A stretch of 64,000 nucleotides of DNA, from contig NZ_CP048113.1 in NCBI RefSeq assembly GCF_010093065.1, forward strand, positions 6,776,001 to 6,840,000, given 5' to 3'. The notes under the pieces were generated by a model that was given only the letters and a program-made list of their open reading frames with translations, was not told the origin of the DNA and did no database searches. Below are positions 27,407 to 36,772 of the stretch, one piece after another. The first letter of the stretch is position 1; each line of letters begins with the position of its first letter. The stretch comes from Chitinophaga agri (GTDB lineage: Bacteria > Bacteroidota > Bacteroidia > Chitinophagales > Chitinophagaceae). The position numbers and the translations under genes were made by a program.

Positions 27407-27432
27407 GGCAGCGGGTGTGTGGACCCGCTGCC
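27407..27432. terminator. GC-rich hairpin downstream of katE
   Basis: GGCAGCGGGT (27407-27416) pairs perfectly with ACCCGCTGCC (27423-27432) around GTGTGG, starting 18 bp after the katE stop on the minus strand. No strong T-run follows on that strand, so termination may be imperfect. Confidence 0.6.
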
Positions 27433-27449
27433 GACCAACTCACCTAAGA

Positions 27450-29633
27450 TCAGGCAGGTACTCTGCGTGGTTTCTCTCTTTCCCAGAAACGGTGTTGACC
27501 AATAGCCGTTATAAATATCTCCGATAGCTTCATTACATCATCCTGCACAACAACGCCTTCCATCATTGCGGATTCTTCGGAAAGGTCTTCCGGCAGCTTA
27601 TTCGCAAAATAGGTCGCTTCCAGTACCTGTCTTGCGTCCGCATGAGCCGCTATTGCTTTACAATGCCGGTACGCTTCATTCAGGAAATGAACGGCGTCTG
27701 CATCTGCCTCCAGGGTAGCCGCACTGGTCACACCAGCTGGTACATATAACGCATCATAGAAAACAGAAGCGGCGGTAAGGAAACTTTTATGTACTGCGAT
27801 CACTGACTTATCTGCTGCCACTATCTCGCCCAGATGTGGCGCTACTATTTCAACAATAGCACCCGCTGCTTCCAGTGCGCTTTTTACAGCTGCTACAGAA
27901 GCAGCGTCTACACCGTCGGCTGCCAGGAAGGCGATCTTGCGGGTGGCAATACTTCCCTTCACGGTATTGGCCATACTCAGTGCCAGCGAGATATCTGGTA
28001 CCGGTTCCTGCGGAGGAAGCGGTTCGTAGTCATGTGTAGGATCGGCCGGTACGCCTTTATTGATCGGCTTTTCCGGTTCTGCAGGTACTTCCAGTCCCAG
28101 ACCATAGGCCACCTGAGCGGCCAGGTCTCTGTCTACCTGTGTTAATATGCCTATCATCCGCTGCCTGATGGCGATGGTATCTACCTTACCCAGCTCAAAG
28201 CGTAAGGCATCTACTATATGCTGTTTCTCTGGTGTGGACTGACTATTATAGAATAATGCTGCCTGTGTAAAATGGTCGAAGAAGCTGCGGCTTCTTTCCC
28301 TGATCTTCCTGGCATCAATCTTTTCTGTGTAGGAGCGGAAGCCGCCTTCAGCGACGGTACTCTGCACAGGGTAGTTACCTCCCAGCGAATTCGGGCTGTA
28401 GCTGGTACGTCCCCGGTTGATGGTCTGCCGCATATAGCCATCCCGCTGATTATTATGTACCGGTATGATAGGCCGGTTGATCGGTATCTCCTGGAAGTTA
28501 GGTCCACCAAGACGGATCAGCTGTGTATCTGTATAGGAGAACAGGCGTCCCTGTAGCAGCGGGTCATTGGTAAAATCAATACCCGGCACCACATGGCCGA
28601 TGTGGAAGGCCACCTGCTCTGTCTCCGCAAAGAAATTATCCGGATTCCTGTTCAGTGTCATTTTACCGATACGTTGCACCGGCACCAGTTCCTCCGGGAT
28701 GATCTTAGTCGAGTCCAGCAGGTCAAAGTCAAACTTGTGTTCATCTGCCTCCGGCACGATCTGCACACCCAGTTCCCACTCCGGATAATTACCGCTCTCT
28801 ATGGCTTCCCACAGGTCGCGCCTATGGAAGTCGGGATCTTTACCGGAAATCTTCTGTGCTTCGTCCCAGGCCACGGAGTGTACACCCAGTAAAGGCTTCC
28901 AGTGGAATTTAACAAAGCAGGACTCTTCATTCGCATTTACAAACCGGAAGGTATGTACACCGAATCCTTCCATCATCCGGTAACTGCGTGGGATGGCGCG
29001 GTCGCTCATCAGCCACATGATCATGTGTGTAGATTCCGGCATCAGCGAGATGAAATCCCAGAAGGTGTCATGGGCAGACGCAGCCTGTGGTATCTCGTTG
29101 TGTGGTTCTGGCTTTACTGCATGGACGAGGTCCGGAAATTTGACAGCGTCCTGTATAAAAAAGACAGGCATATTATTACCAACAAGGTCGAAGATGCCCT
29201 CTTCTGTATAGAATTTTACAGCAAATCCACGTACGTCGCGGGCCAGGTCTGTTGAACCCCGGGAGCCGGCTACGGTTGAAAAGCGAACAAAGACGGGTGT
29301 CTCTCTGGAGGTATCTGTGAGGAAGCCTGCTTTGGTGTATTTTTCCTGTGATTCATATACTTTGAATACGCCATGTGCGCCTGATCCGCGGGCATGTACA
29401 ACGCGCTCAGGAATACGCTCATGGTCGAAGTGCGTCATCTTTTCACGGAAGATGAAGTCTTCCATCAGGGTCGCGCCGCGTTCACCGGCTTTGAGTGAGT
29501 TATGGTCGTCATTGATCCTGACGCCGGTATTGGTGTTAATATATTCACCATTGCTATCTTCTGTATTCGGGGCCAGTTCTGCTATTTTTTTATTTTCTTC
29601 GGACAGTTTGGAGGTCGTTTTTTTACCAGGCAT
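27450..29633 (-). CDS. katE: Large-subunit catalase HPII
   Basis: The 727-residue haem catalase breaks down hydrogen peroxide. Residues 50 to about 520 are the catalase core, with catalytic His80 in [13 protein letters not shown], Asn153 in [14 protein letters not shown], and the haem-ligand Tyr in the [18 protein letters not shown] segment. The C-terminal 170 residues form the class-I glutamine-amidotransferase-like domain ([16 protein letters not shown]) that marks large-subunit catalases. The length is as expected. The gene starts 39 bp after the ferritin-like YciE/YciF gene on the same strand, so the two are likely expressed together in stress or stationary phase. Confidence 0.96.
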   Translation of the reverse strand: MPGKKTTSKLSEENKKIAELAPNTEDSNGEYINTNTGVRINDDHNSLKAGERGATLMEDFIFREKMTHFDHERIPERVVHARGSGAHGVFKVYESQEKYTKAGFLTDTSRETPVFVRFSTVAGSRGSTDLARDVRGFAVKFYTEEGIFDLVGNNMPVFFIQDAVKFPDLVHAVKPEPHNEIPQAASAHDTFWDFISLMPESTHMIMWLMSDRAIPRSYRMMEGFGVHTFRFVNANEESCFVKFHWKPLLGVHSVAWDEAQKISGKDPDFHRRDLWEAIESGNYPEWELGVQIVPEADEHKFDFDLLDSTKIIPEELVPVQRIGKMTLNRNPDNFFAETEQVAFHIGHVVPGIDFTNDPLLQGRLFSYTDTQLIRLGGPNFQEIPINRPIIPVHNNQRDGYMRQTINRGRTSYSPNSLGGNYPVQSTVAEGGFRSYTEKIDARKIRERSRSFFDHFTQAALFYNSQSTPEKQHIVDALRFELGKVDTIAIRQRMIGILTQVDRDLAAQVAYGLGLEVPAEPEKPINKGVPADPTHDYEPLPPQEPVPDISLALSMANTVKGSIATRKIAFLAADGVDAASVAAVKSALEAAGAIVEIVAPHLGEIVAADKSVIAVHKSFLTAASVFYDALYVPAGVTSAATLEADADAVHFLNEAYRHCKAIAAHADARQVLEATYFANKLPEDLSEESAMMEGVVVQDDVMKLSEIFITAIGQHRFWEREKPRRVPA

Positions 29634-29672
29634 GGTGTTAACTTTATAATGTCAGATAATCGGGTAACTGGT

Positions 29673-30287
29673 TTATGCTTCGCTGGCTGCTTCGCTGTTG
29701 ATCGTGCTCTCTGCAATTTCTGTCAGCAGTACATCAGTTTCCTTTTCTTCAGCCAGGGTCTGTTCGAGTAAGGAAGCTACTTCTGTCAGGCCAAGCGTTT
29801 TTGCCAGCTGGGCCAGTCCGCCATAGGAAGCGATCTCATAATGTTCTACTTTCTGCGCTGCCAGGATCAGGCCTACATCTCTTGTGTTGCTGCCAGGCAT
29901 TGTATCTGCAATAATAGATTCTCCTTCCAGCACAATGCCTTCGATCGCGGCACATTTCTTCCCTCTTACCGGTTTGCCAAGGATGGTAAATACCTGCTCC
30001 AGCCGGCTGATATGCGTTGCCGTAATATTCAGGTGGTCCTGGAAAGCGCCCTGCAGTACCGGAGACGTTGCTGCCTTGATCATTTTAGGCAGGGCAACGG
30101 TTATATGGTTCTCTGCCCAGTAAATGTCTTTCAGTTCTTCGCAGAAGAAGTCTTTTAATGAGCTTTCGTCTACCAGGGCTGTACCAGACTTAACTGCTGC
30201 GTTTTCCTGCGCGGTTTTAGTTGTATCTGTCACATCAGATGCCGTTACAACGGTTGTCTTTGCTGCTGTTGATGAAGTCTTTGACAT
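29673..30287 (-). CDS. YciE/YciF-family ferritin-like protein (DUF892)
   Basis: The 204-residue protein has a Thr/Ala/Val-rich N-terminal extension (residues 1-42) and then a ferritin-like four-helix bundle of the YciE/YciF family. It starts LKDFFCEELKDIYWAENHITVALPKMI and continues with HLNITATHISRLEQVF and KVEHYEIASYGGLAQLA. Conserved Glu and His in these helices could bind a di-iron centre. The family responds to osmotic and oxidative stress, and its reaction is not well defined. It leads a probable two-gene operon with katE. Confidence 0.87.
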   Translation of the reverse strand: MSKTSSTAAKTTVVTASDVTDTTKTAQENAAVKSGTALVDESSLKDFFCEELKDIYWAENHITVALPKMIKAATSPVLQGAFQDHLNITATHISRLEQVFTILGKPVRGKKCAAIEGIVLEGESIIADTMPGSNTRDVGLILAAQKVEHYEIASYGGLAQLAKTLGLTEVASLLEQTLAEEKETDVLLTEIAESTINSEAASEA

Positions 30288-30556
30288 AATAAGGATTTTA
30301 TTATTGTCATGCTAACTCCATACCGCAACTGAGGATGGACGGAATTGCCGCATTGACGAGCGGTCACGTCCCGGCAAGATGACCGGGATATGGATGGCTA
30401 CGTAGGAGGAATTACACAGTATGTATACATTTGGAAATAAATGGGATAACAACAAAAGTTGCGTGTTGCAACGTAGAAAGGACTTAAAAACAACAGCGTA
30501 GGAAGCACCCTCCCTGAAAGGGGTCCTACACTGCATTAAAATAAGCTGTTATATAT

Positions 30557-30985
30557 CTAAACGCCTGACGGTCTGGGTTCCTTGTAATTCGGTCTGTACC
30601 TTACAAAGAATGCCAGCCATATCGTCCGGGACACCCGCATAATAGGCGGTTGCAGTAATACCAGCAGAACGCCGTTAATGCCCAGCCACCAGAACATCCG
30701 GTTGTCATAAAGAGAGAAACCAATGATCACCCACCATGCAATGAACGTCGCTACGCTGAACGCTACGGTCAGGGCATAACTAACATAACCGGTACCGTAA
30801 TAGAATCCGATCTCGCGTTCAAAATCCTCTCCGCACACCGGACAATGATCGTTCATTTCCGTAAAGTGCTTAAGGTTATATGCATTGTTTGATTTGAAAA
30901 TTTTTCCTCTGCGACAGGCAGGACAACTATTTGTCAGGATACTGCCCAGCAGGTTAGGCTTTTTTTCGGTTTTCACTGCGCACAT
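30557..30985 (-). CDS. DUF983 family protein with zinc-ribbon-like cysteines and two membrane spans
   Basis: The ATG at 30985 is preferred over one 57 bases upstream because the family begins near the Cys pair. The 142-residue protein has NSCPACRRGKIF and later DHCPVCGEDFEREIGFYYGTGYVSYAL, two CxxC knuckles followed by two hydrophobic segments (about 62-85 and 92-112). This arrangement defines DUF983, a family of unknown function found widely in Bacteroidota and alphaproteobacteria. It stands alone between the catalase operon and the AsmA-like gene, which runs away from it. The 270-bp spacer on its 3' side shows no gene. Confidence 0.85.
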   Translation of the reverse strand: MCAVKTEKKPNLLGSILTNSCPACRRGKIFKSNNAYNLKHFTEMNDHCPVCGEDFEREIGFYYGTGYVSYALTVAFSVATFIAWWVIIGFSLYDNRMFWWLGINGVLLVLLQPPIMRVSRTIWLAFFVRYRPNYKEPRPSGV

Positions 30986-31128
30986 AAAAAAAGATTTATG
31001 ATCCAAAGGTACCATAAAGCGCCTCATCAGCTGTGGTACCATTTGCCGTAATTATGGTATTTTTTACTGATTCGTCATGATAATAAGGGGCTACATATAA
31101 AATATTTTTATTTTATAGGGGTGCTATC

Positions 31129-31136
31129 TATTTTTG
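31129..31136 (+). promoter_or_regulatory. Candidate -7 promoter element for the AsmA-like gene
   Basis: TATTTTTG followed by C matches the Bacteroidota TAnnTTTG consensus, 36 bp before the ATG at 31172. It is identical to the octamer proposed for mqo. The upstream region is very AT-rich and no clear -33 TTTG is seen. Confidence 0.4.
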
Positions 31137-31171
31137 CCGTCATAATCACTTAAGACAAGTCTCAACACACC

Positions 31172-34100
31172 ATGACTGGCAAGACGCGAAAGAGGGTCCT
31201 CCGTATCGTATTGATACCTATTGCTATCCTGTTAATACTGGCCGGTATTGCTGTCGGCGTACTCTATTCCCAACAGCAACGCCTGATTAACCTGGCAATC
31301 AAAGAATTAAATAAGCAGCTTCCTGGTGAGCTGGTGATCGGAGGCAGTACCATTTCTCCTTTCCAGAATTTCCCCTACATCTCTATCGGCCTCAAGGACA
31401 TTAAGTTCTTTGCCACTAAACAAAAGACTGGCAGACCTATGTACCAGGTGGAAAAACTGTACGTTGGCTTCAGTCTGCCGGACATTCTGCGCCAGAAATA
31501 CAATGTCAAAGTGATCTTCCTGAAAAAAGGCCACCTTGACATCGTCCGTGATAATAATGGTAACCTGAACATCGTCGAAGCCAACAGGATCCAGCAGGAT
31601 ACTATTTCTACTGCCGCAGCAGAATCCGCTGCCCTGGACCTGGATATCAAAAAGATCGTGCTGCGTGACCTGGATATTGACTTTACCGACCGGCCAAGCG
31701 GACAGCATATCCATACCAAAATTGATAAGATAAAGACCGCGTTCCGTGCTGATGGTAAGCAGCTCTTTGCTGACTTTACCGGGGGTATGATTGCCGACTA
31801 TACCACGCCGGCGGATACTTCACTGTTCCGGAACAAACACCTGAACGCTGATTTTACCGTTACCTATGACCAGACACGGGATTTCGTGACCCTCTCTAAA
31901 GGCAACCTGAAACTGGAAGATTTTAGCTTCAGCGTCTCCGGTACCGCCGATCTGAAAAATGGGAATAATGTCGACTTCAAAATAAAGGGTGATAAACCGG
32001 ATATCGGGCAACTCGTATCTTTCGCCCCTCCCTCCGTCGCCGAACAGCTGAAACTATTCAAATATGACGGACGACTGTACTTTGACGGTATTGTCAAGGG
32101 CAGGCTTTCCGGTGAACAGATGCCTTTGATCCAGGTAAAATTCGGCTGTGAAAATGGCTGGCTGCTGAACGCGAAATCTGAGAAAAGGGTAGACTCTCTC
32201 GGCTTTAAAGGGTATTACACCAATGGCGCTGAGCATTCAATGAAAACCTCAGAGCTGCACCTTACCAATATGAGCGCTATTCCGGAGAAAGGCATCTTTA
32301 AGGGTAACTTCGTCATGAAGAACTTTGACGATCCTAAAATGGTCATGCAGATCAATTCTGAACTGGAACTGGAGTTCATCGGCGCATTCCTCGGTATTCC
32401 CGATCTGCAGCGTATCACGGGCCATATCAGTATGAAAATGGACTTCAATGAGCTGGTGGATATGACCCTGCCCGAAACGTCCATGGGTAAACTGAAAGAA
32501 GGGATCCAGAGCGAACTGAAAGTAAGCGATCTGACTTTCCGTATTCCCAACTATCCACATATCATCCATAACCTGAATCTCCATGCTGACATGAAGAACG
32601 GTTATGTGAAACTCGATACCCTGTCTTTCTACTTCGGTAACTCTGACTTCGCGATGAACGGCTCCCTGAGCGATCTGCCTGCCTTATTCCATAAGCAGGA
32701 AAAGCCCGTACAGGTAACGTTTAATGCACGCAGCAAACGTATGATCATGAAAGAACTCCTTTCATATGATACGGCTGTTGCCAGAAAAGCAAAAGAGGAG
32801 ATCTATAATTTCAATATCGGACTGGCACTCGAAACTTCTGTAAAAGAACTGCAACATCCGAATCCCTTGCCAAGAGGTAAGTTCAAACTGGAGAAACTGT
32901 ACGCCAGCTTTAAGGAATATCCACATGCATTCCATGATTTCGGAGCTGAGCTGAATATCAATGATACCGCCCTGCTGTTAAGGAATTTTGGTGGTATGAT
33001 CGATAGCAGCGATATTCTTTTCAGCGGCCGTGTGGTTAACTACAAGCTGTGGTTTGACAAGGTGATGAAGGGCAGGACACAGGTAGCATTCGACCTGAAA
33101 TCCAAACGTCTGGCGATGAGGGATGTGCTGGGTCCGATCAGTAGTAAATACGTCTCCAAAGACTATCATAAAGAAGTGGCTGCCGGCCTCTGGCTGCGCG
33201 CGAAAGCAGACCTGCGCTATGACTCTGTGTTCAGATTTGCCAAGGTGAAACTCGCCAACGTGTCCGGTGAACTCAAAGAACATAAGATCAAGGTCGATAG
33301 TATCAGGGGAACGATAAAAGTGGGTGCAGATAAATTCCTGCGACTTGACACCCTTACAGGACGTATCGGTAAGACCGACTTTGACATCAGCATGCGCTTA
33401 TACATGGGGAAGGATACGGTAAAACGTAAGAAGGAGAACTTCCTGCAGTTCACTTCTCATAACCTCGACCTTGACCAGCTGACCAATTATAAACTCACGG
33501 CTAATGAAGATGAAGAAACTGTTGTTGCTGCACCAGCCGTAACCCGTACCGTAGTGAAAGATTCTGCGCACGCCAGCAGCTTTAATATCTTTAATATTCC
33601 TTTCATTGATTTCAGGGCAACTGTAAATATCGGCAGGATCAAATATCACCGCCTGTGGTTAAGGAATGTTGTGTCGAATGTGCGTATGCAAACCAACCAG
33701 CACCTGTATCTCGATACTTTAGGTATGGGCATTGCTGATGGGCAGATCGGCATGAGAGGCCATTTTAATGGTACCGATCCTAAAAAGATCTACTTCCGCA
33801 GCAGGATCAGAGCATTTGACGTAGACCTGGAAAAACTGATGCTGAAACTGGATCACTTTGGACAGGACTATGTGATCAACAAAAACCTGAAAGGCCGTCT
33901 GAACGGACAGATCAGAAGTCGTATACAGTTGCATCCGGACCTGACGCCTATTATTGACAATTGTGAAGCGGAGCTGGATGTGGCCATCCACAATGGCAGC
34001 CTGGTGAACTTTGCACCGATGCAGGCCATGTCATCTTACTTTAAGGATAAGAACCTGAACATCGTTCGTTTCGATACTTTACGAAACAAGCTGTCCCTGA

Positions 34101-34399
34101 AAAATGGGGTGCTGCATATTCCGAACATGAATATCAACTCCTCCCTGGGCTTCATGGAGATCTCCGGAAAGCAGAACCTGGATATGACGATGGAATACTA
34201 TATGCGTATCCCCATGAAGATGGTGACCACTGTCGGTTTTCAGTCCCTTTTCGGGCGTAAAAAAGAGGAAGTGGATCCTGATCAGGTAGATGCGATAGAA
34301 TACCGTGATAAGGATAAAAAGATCCGGTTCATGAATATCAAGGTGACAGGTACACCAGATAATTTTAAGGTCGGATTGGGGAAAGCAAAGAAAGTGTAA
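31172..34399 (+). CDS. AsmA-like envelope protein
   Basis: The 1075-residue protein has an N-terminal membrane anchor (residues 10-31: IVLIPIAILLILAGIAVGVLY). A very long periplasmic region of repeated beta-strands then follows and ends in a C-terminal AsmA-type domain (GSLVNFAPMQAMSSYF...LNIVRFDTLRNKLSLKNGVLHIPNMNINSSLGFMEISGKQ). Members of the AsmA/TamB group form long grooves that move or organise phospholipids between the membranes or assist outer-membrane assembly. The N-terminal start, NKQLPGELVIGGSTISPFQNFPYISI, is the usual first AsmA unit. It is monocistronic with a strong terminator. The precise substrate is unknown. Confidence 0.88.
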   Translation: MTGKTRKRVLRIVLIPIAILLILAGIAVGVLYSQQQRLINLAIKELNKQLPGELVIGGSTISPFQNFPYISIGLKDIKFFATKQKTGRPMYQVEKLYVGFSLPDILRQKYNVKVIFLKKGHLDIVRDNNGNLNIVEANRIQQDTISTAAAESAALDLDIKKIVLRDLDIDFTDRPSGQHIHTKIDKIKTAFRADGKQLFADFTGGMIADYTTPADTSLFRNKHLNADFTVTYDQTRDFVTLSKGNLKLEDFSFSVSGTADLKNGNNVDFKIKGDKPDIGQLVSFAPPSVAEQLKLFKYDGRLYFDGIVKGRLSGEQMPLIQVKFGCENGWLLNAKSEKRVDSLGFKGYYTNGAEHSMKTSELHLTNMSAIPEKGIFKGNFVMKNFDDPKMVMQINSELELEFIGAFLGIPDLQRITGHISMKMDFNELVDMTLPETSMGKLKEGIQSELKVSDLTFRIPNYPHIIHNLNLHADMKNGYVKLDTLSFYFGNSDFAMNGSLSDLPALFHKQEKPVQVTFNARSKRMIMKELLSYDTAVARKAKEEIYNFNIGLALETSVKELQHPNPLPRGKFKLEKLYASFKEYPHAFHDFGAELNINDTALLLRNFGGMIDSSDILFSGRVVNYKLWFDKVMKGRTQVAFDLKSKRLAMRDVLGPISSKYVSKDYHKEVAAGLWLRAKADLRYDSVFRFAKVKLANVSGELKEHKIKVDSIRGTIKVGADKFLRLDTLTGRIGKTDFDISMRLYMGKDTVKRKKENFLQFTSHNLDLDQLTNYKLTANEDEETVVAAPAVTRTVVKDSAHASSFNIFNIPFIDFRATVNIGRIKYHRLWLRNVVSNVRMQTNQHLYLDTLGMGIADGQIGMRGHFNGTDPKKIYFRSRIRAFDVDLEKLMLKLDHFGQDYVINKNLKGRLNGQIRSRIQLHPDLTPIIDNCEAELDVAIHNGSLVNFAPMQAMSSYFKDKNLNIVRFDTLRNKLSLKNGVLHIPNMNINSSLGFMEISGKQNLDMTMEYYMRIPMKMVTTVGFQSLFGRKKEEVDPDQVDAIEYRDKDKKIRFMNIKVTGTPDNFKVGLGKAKKV

Positions 34400-34418
34400 C
34401 TTATCAGCAACGATAAAG

Positions 34419-34456
34419 AAAAGCCGTTCACCGAAATCAGGGTGAACGGCTTTTTT
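34419..34456. terminator. Rho-independent terminator
   Basis: GCCGTTCACC pairs with GGTGAACGGC (34423-34432 and 34441-34450). Flanking A4 and T6 runs extend the stem and give a U-tail in both directions. It serves the AsmA-like gene and possibly the convergent gene at 34515. Confidence 0.93.
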
Positions 34457-34475
34457 ATTATCAGCTATGGTTTAA

Positions 34476-34507
34476 TACAGCACCCGGCGTATAGCCAGGG
34501 TGCTGTA
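34476..34507. terminator. Second hairpin before the convergent gene
   Basis: TACAGCACCC (34476-34485) pairs perfectly with GGGTGCTGTA (34498-34507). It lies 8 bp beyond the stop of the minus-strand gene at 34515. There is no clear T-run on that strand, so it may act together with the terminator at 34419-34456. Confidence 0.5.
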
Positions 34508-34514
34508 GCAGAGA

Positions 34515-35084
34515 TCAGGCAACAACCGTTTCCTTCTCTGTGCTGTTACCGGGATGGTCCGTTGCCGTTACAACGATCCGCGTGCCGGGTAATGCAGCAT
34601 TTGCTGCAGTGACAGTGTAGATGCACAGGCGTACGTCCGTCTGATGTGGTACTGCTTCGCCACTCTCCAGCTCTTCGCCGGCAGCCGATAAAATGGCTAC
34701 CGAAACAGTTTTCGGAGGAATCACGTCCCGGGCTTTGATGGCGATGACGTTACCAACGGTGCCTTTATAACCGCTGATGTTAATCTCATGGATCACGGGT
34801 GACGTCGCCGCATCTCTGAATGCAGCATTGTAGGCCGTCTGCCCTCCTTTGGCCGCTCGTTGATATTGGGCTTTCAGCTGAGGGTCTTTCATGGCATACT
34901 GCGCATATAATACCGCATCAGTGAATCTGTCCTGGACGGCCAGTTGCTCGTCTGTAGGCTTTCCGGTTCTTGCACCAGGGTTTTTGCCAATGACTGTCTT
35001 GTTCTTTTTTACGCGGAAGTTCATCTTCTTCGCGATGGTTCCGGAGGAACCTTCCATAAATGGGTTATCTTTTACGTATGCCAT
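34515..35084 (-). CDS. Uncharacterised two-part protein with the RF-AV-DP-K-Y-RD domain
   Basis: No named family was recognised. The 189-residue protein starts with a Lys-rich segment (about residues 16-45, with VIGKNPGARTGK). It has a conserved-looking core with RF (53-54), AV (57-58), DP (67-68), Y74, G81, Y85 and R90-D91. The same residues in nearly the same spacing occur in the 96-residue protein at 56173-56463, so the two are paralogues. The C-terminal 90 residues, from about residue 97, look like an all-beta Ig-like domain ending in VTATDHPGNSTEKETVV. No signal peptide or membrane span is present. It is a single gene with hairpins at its 3' end, and its function is unknown. Confidence 0.7.
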   Translation of the reverse strand: MAYVKDNPFMEGSSGTIAKKMNFRVKKNKTVIGKNPGARTGKPTDEQLAVQDRFTDAVLYAQYAMKDPQLKAQYQRAAKGGQTAYNAAFRDAATSPVIHEINISGYKGTVGNVIAIKARDVIPPKTVSVAILSAAGEELESGEAVPHQTDVRLCIYTVTAANAALPGTRIVVTATDHPGNSTEKETVVA

Positions 35085-35232
35085 TTGGTTAAAATTTTTT
35101 AGTCAAACAATGATGTTGTCCATCATGATCCGGTTGAAACAGAAGGCGCCTCTCTTCTGCTTCAGGCGCAGCACCGTTGATCGCGATTGACAATACAATG
35201 TTACTAAGGATATCGACCTGGTTTCGCACAAA

Positions 35233-35280
35233 GGTGACAAGACCGGAAAACGTGGTGACAAAACCGGAAAACGTGGTGAC
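35233..35280. repeat. 21-bp tandem repeat, about 2.3 copies
   Basis: Units begin GGTGACAAGACCGG and are joined by AAAACGT. Copies start at 35233, 35254 and 35275 (partial) and differ at one base. They lie just past the 3' end of the orphan LytTR gene. A frame on the minus strand would read a Leu-Ser-Pro-Arg-Phe-Pro-Val repeat, but it has no other support. Confidence 0.75.
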
Positions 35281-35298
35281 AAGAATTTTACAGGTCTT

Positions 35299-35616
35299 TT
35301 AATAAAGGATAAAATGGCTGAAAAAGGTCTCCCTGTACTCTTCACTGAGTGGTAGTTCTACACCTGTATTCATCTTTACATCTTTGCCTACACTTTCAAT
35401 ATGTGCAGTGGCTACTATAAAATTTCTGTGTATACGCAGGAATTTACCTGCTGGAAGGTCGTTCATGAATTTTTTCAAACTGCATTTTATACGTTTACTA
35501 CGGTTGTTGATCAGCTTCAGCTCGACGTAATTTTCTAATACAGCTACATAAATGATATCACTGGTGTTAACTTTTACACGAATACCATTTACATATATCA
35601 GGAAGGGTTTTTCCAT
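35299..35616 (-). CDS. Orphan LytTR DNA-binding domain protein
   Basis: The 105-residue product from the ATG at 35616 is a LytTR domain alone: IYVNGIRVKVNTSDIIYVAVLENYVELKL, then KCSLKKFMNDLPAGKFLRIHRNFIVATAHIESV and ELPLSEEYRETFF. LytTR domains bind DNA direct repeats and normally sit behind a receiver domain, which is missing here. No kinase gene is adjacent. An upstream in-frame start would add 22 residues without a domain. The target genes are unknown; the flanking spacers are candidates for self-regulation. Confidence 0.85.
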   Translation of the reverse strand: MEKPFLIYVNGIRVKVNTSDIIYVAVLENYVELKLINNRSKRIKCSLKKFMNDLPAGKFLRIHRNFIVATAHIESVGKDVKMNTGVELPLSEEYRETFFSHFILY

Positions 35617-35964
35617 GAATACATTTAAATGTCCGATAATAAGAATGGATTGTAGTGATTGCAGATGTGCAAAAAAGCACACAGGCTATGTAAGTGTCAT
35701 AGCACCTGTAGTAGTAGGGAGTGGCGTGATAGGAGGTATCTGGAGTTGACAAGGTTAACAGGAACGATCACCTGACAGATCGCTAATCTTACATCAGTCA
35801 TTCAGTCTGCATTTCGTTAAAAATGGGGTGTGTGTTGTTTGTTTTTTCATTGTATAAATATACGAAAAATAATAGCCTGATAGTCATTGTGCAGCCCGTT
35901 TTTATCAAATAGAACGGCAGGTGGCAATGGCGCCACCTACCGTTTTCAGTTTGTTTTTTATTGA
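35617..35964. other. Intergenic spacer
   Basis: These 348 bases hold no supported gene. The right half is AT-rich and should contain the LytTR gene promoter on the minus strand. No strong hairpin, repeat or promoter box was recognised. Confidence 0.4.
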
Positions 35965-36690
35965 TCAAATTGCCTTTGCTGAAAGGAGGAACAACGCACC
36001 AATAATTATTACATCCTGGATAAAGTGAATGGTCCAGGCCCAGAAGAACCCCCTGGTTTCATATACCGATTTGGCCAGCACAAGTCCTAAGATACCTGCC
36101 ATTACCGCGCCCATGATGCCGCTTGGCATCCCGGCTATATGCGGAAGTCCAAAAAGTACCGCTGAAATAACGAAAATAGTCAGCGGCGAAAGGAGATCTG
36201 TCAGTGGTGATACAATGCCCATCCTGTAAATCATTTCTTCGGCAAATGAGTTCGTCAGTGCGAATAATAAGATCCAGCCTATTCCACCTGGCAGTTGCCG
36301 GTATTCCACATCCGCATTTTTTAGTTGAAACAACATGAAAGCTCCTGTGGCCAGACTGATGACGAGTGCCAGCGAGCAGCCTGTTTTAAGCCAGTTGTCG
36401 CCTGCTTTAATGCCGAATAGTTTCATTTCTTCGGATGGCGCGCGAAGATCACCTGGCTTGAAAAAAATGGTAAAGGCCTTTCTGTTCAGCAGGTAAGTCG
36501 TTGTTAATGATAATAAGGTAATGGCCAGCAGACTGAGTTGGTAATTTATCTGAAAGTTTACATAGGGATTCCTGGTAACCGACAGGAGCATGGTTTTTTT
36601 AAGGTACGTTGATGAAATGAAAATCATTGCTGTGTAAACAATTACCAGCATGATGGGAACTGCTACTTTAAATGTTACTTTTCCTGACAT
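35965..36690 (-). CDS. CPBP-family intramembrane metalloprotease
   Basis: The 241-residue membrane protein from the ATG at 36690 has six to eight hydrophobic segments. It carries the ABI/CPBP (Rce1-like) active-site motifs: E151-E152-x3-R156 in SFAEEMIYRMG, His184 in LFGLPHIAGM, and H222-x3-D226 in WTIHFIQDV. These residues coordinate the metal in prenyl-protease-like enzymes. Bacterial CPBP proteases work in bacteriocin maturation, self-immunity or signalling. No precursor peptide was found nearby. A Crp-type regulator gene lies 82 bp upstream on the same strand and a second CPBP gene is further upstream. Confidence 0.88.
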   Translation of the reverse strand: MSGKVTFKVAVPIMLVIVYTAMIFISSTYLKKTMLLSVTRNPYVNFQINYQLSLLAITLLSLTTTYLLNRKAFTIFFKPGDLRAPSEEMKLFGIKAGDNWLKTGCSLALVISLATGAFMLFQLKNADVEYRQLPGGIGWILLFALTNSFAEEMIYRMGIVSPLTDLLSPLTIFVISAVLFGLPHIAGMPSGIMGAVMAGILGLVLAKSVYETRGFFWAWTIHFIQDVIIIGALFLLSAKAI

Positions 36691-36772
36691 GACGATCTGT
36701 ACTGATGTTAATTCAATACAAAGATATCTGCTGCCTGGCCCGCAAAACATATCCTATGATAAGAAATATAGC

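Larger units (their letters stand above)
26888..27449. other. Intergenic region between sensor kinase and catalase genes
   Basis: No supported gene is seen in these 562 bases; a 64-codon plus-strand frame near 27058 has no recognisable domain. The right end holds the short direct repeat GAACCTAACTATAT at 27338-27351 and 27369-27382, with a third partial AACCTAAC at 27361, followed by a GC-rich hairpin. The left end should contain the kinase promoter, but no clear TAnnTTTG box was found. Confidence 0.5.

Noticed and set aside
35233..35280. Tandem repeat considered as a CRISPR-like array
   Set aside because: Copies are contiguous with no spacers of uniform length and no cas gene is present.
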